A stretch of DNA of 64,000 nt, taken from Mucilaginibacter celer (GTDB taxonomy: Bacteria; Bacteroidota; Bacteroidia; Sphingobacteriales; Sphingobacteriaceae). The position numbers and the translations under genes are program-made. This document shows, piece by piece, positions 63,238-64,000 of the stretch. How positions within the stretch are numbered: position 1 is the stretch's first letter; each line of letters starts with the position of its first letter. The stretch is from the NCBI RefSeq assembly GCF_003576455.2, contig NZ_CP032869.1, forward strand, positions 868,001-932,000. Reading direction: 5' to 3'. Under the pieces are notes generated by a model. The model ran no database searches and was not told where the DNA came from. It saw only the letters and a program-made list of their open reading frames with translations.

Positions 63238-64000
63238 ATGAAGTTTATAAAACTGTTATCCCTTTTCTTTTTTCTATTGGTAACCGGTAGGCTCGCGGCC
63301 CAGGATGCGAAACATACCTTCGCGCTAAGTGATACTGCTTTTTTGCTGGATGGTAAACCTTTCCAGATCATTTCGGGCGAGATGCATTATACCCGCGTGC
63401 CCCGCGAGGCCTGGCGCCAGCGTATGAAAATGGCTAAGGCTATGGGTTTAAATACCATAGGTACTTACGTTTTCTGGAACGTGCACGAACCGCAAAAAGG
63501 CCACTACGATTTTAGTGGCAACCATGATATTGCCGAGTTTGTGAAAATAGCCAAAGAGGAAGGGCTCTGGGTAATTCTTCGCCCAAGCCCTTATGTGTGT
63601 GCCGAGTGGGAATTTGGAGGCTACCCATACTGGCTCGAGAAAGAAGAGGGGCTGCAGGTACGCAGTAAAGAGCCTAAATACCTCGACGCCTATCATAAAT
63701 ACATAATGGAGGTGGGCAAACAACTGGCTCCACTACAAATAAACCACGGCGGCAACGTTTTAATGGTACAGATAGAGAACGAATACGGATCGTACGGTGC
63801 TGATAAAGATTATCTCGCCCTGAACCGTAAAATGTTTATCGAAGCCGGTTTTGACGGCCAGCTTTATACCTGCGATCCTGAGGCTGCTATTAAAGATGGT
63901 CACTTGCCGGGTTTGTTGCCTGCTATAAACGGGGTTGATAACGTAGCCAAAGTGAAAAAACTCATCGATGAAAATCATGGCGGCAAAGGCCCTTATTTTA
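63238..64000 (+). CDS. GH35 family beta-galactosidase, N-terminal part (runs off the window)
   Basis: Only the first 254 residues are present. A signal peptide (MKFIKLLSLFFFLLVTGRLAAQ) is followed by the GH35 barrel: GKPFQIISGEMHYTRVPREAWRQ, TYVFWNVHEPQKGHYDFSG, LRPSPYVCAEWEFGGYPYWL, and the acid/base Glu182 in VQIENEYGSYG. The nucleophile lies beyond the window. It starts 47 bp after the GH2 gene and is probably the next gene of the operon. GH35 enzymes release terminal beta-galactose, consistent with a galactan target. Confidence 0.93.
   Translation, partial: MKFIKLLSLFFFLLVTGRLAAQDAKHTFALSDTAFLLDGKPFQIISGEMHYTRVPREAWRQRMKMAKAMGLNTIGTYVFWNVHEPQKGHYDFSGNHDIAEFVKIAKEEGLWVILRPSPYVCAEWEFGGYPYWLEKEEGLQVRSKEPKYLDAYHKYIMEVGKQLAPLQINHGGNVLMVQIENEYGSYGADKDYLALNRKMFIEAGFDGQLYTCDPEAAIKDGHLPGLLPAINGVDNVAKVKKLIDENHGGKGPYF

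Overview
The window looks like chromosome from a Bacteroidota soil or plant-associated glycan degrader of the Sphingobacteriaceae type; Mucilaginibacter is my best guess, from gene content only. Evidence: two SusC/SusD pairs, a hybrid two-component system, many lipoproteins with Cys-Lys-Lys N-termini, TAnnTTTG-type promoters, few Shine-Dalgarno sites, and typical intergenic hairpin repeats. I see no tRNA, rRNA, CRISPR array, prophage or transposase gene.

Region 1 (1-12.9 kb) is a scattered glycan-degradation regulon: the end of a propeller-like protein, an SGNH esterase, a GH92 mannosidase plus a GH2 mannosidase-like enzyme, a FucP-type sugar transporter, a LacI-type repressor and a GH78 rhamnosidase. 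A palindrome related to gctaaatcgatttagc occurs upstream of the esterase, GH92, transporter, repressor (twice) and rhamnosidase genes. I read it as the repressor's operator.

Region 2 (13-26 kb) is a polysaccharide utilization locus. A membrane-spanning propeller/LuxR-type regulator diverges from susC, susD, two surface glycan-binding lipoproteins and two GH16 lipoproteins, which suggests a beta-1,3-glucan such as laminarin.

Region 3 (26-31 kb) holds an amidohydrolase, an unknown secreted protein whose start codon lies inside a perfect inverted repeat, a sensor histidine kinase and a VOC protein, separated by structured repeats.

Region 4 (31-42.4 kb) is a minus-strand operon moxR-DUF58-batA-like-DUF4175-like-unknown membrane protein-tldD-tldE, with a divergent DUF4159 gene. 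TldD carries a twin-arginine signal but its partner TldE does not.

Region 5 (42.4-47.3 kb) has a histidine phosphatase and a TonB-dependent receptor/beta-helix lipoprotein pair.

Region 6 (47.6-64 kb) is a second polysaccharide locus: a hybrid two-component regulator, a repeat-rich 836-bp gap with candidate regulator sites, then susC, susD, GH5-lectin, GH30, GH2 and a GH35 gene cut by the window edge. This enzyme set suggests a galactan, perhaps a type II arabinogalactan.

Intergenic DNA is rich in inverted-repeat elements: a 116-bp tandem array, GTCAT-ended elements sharing a gccctgta core, and multi-hairpin elements with inverted-repeat ends.
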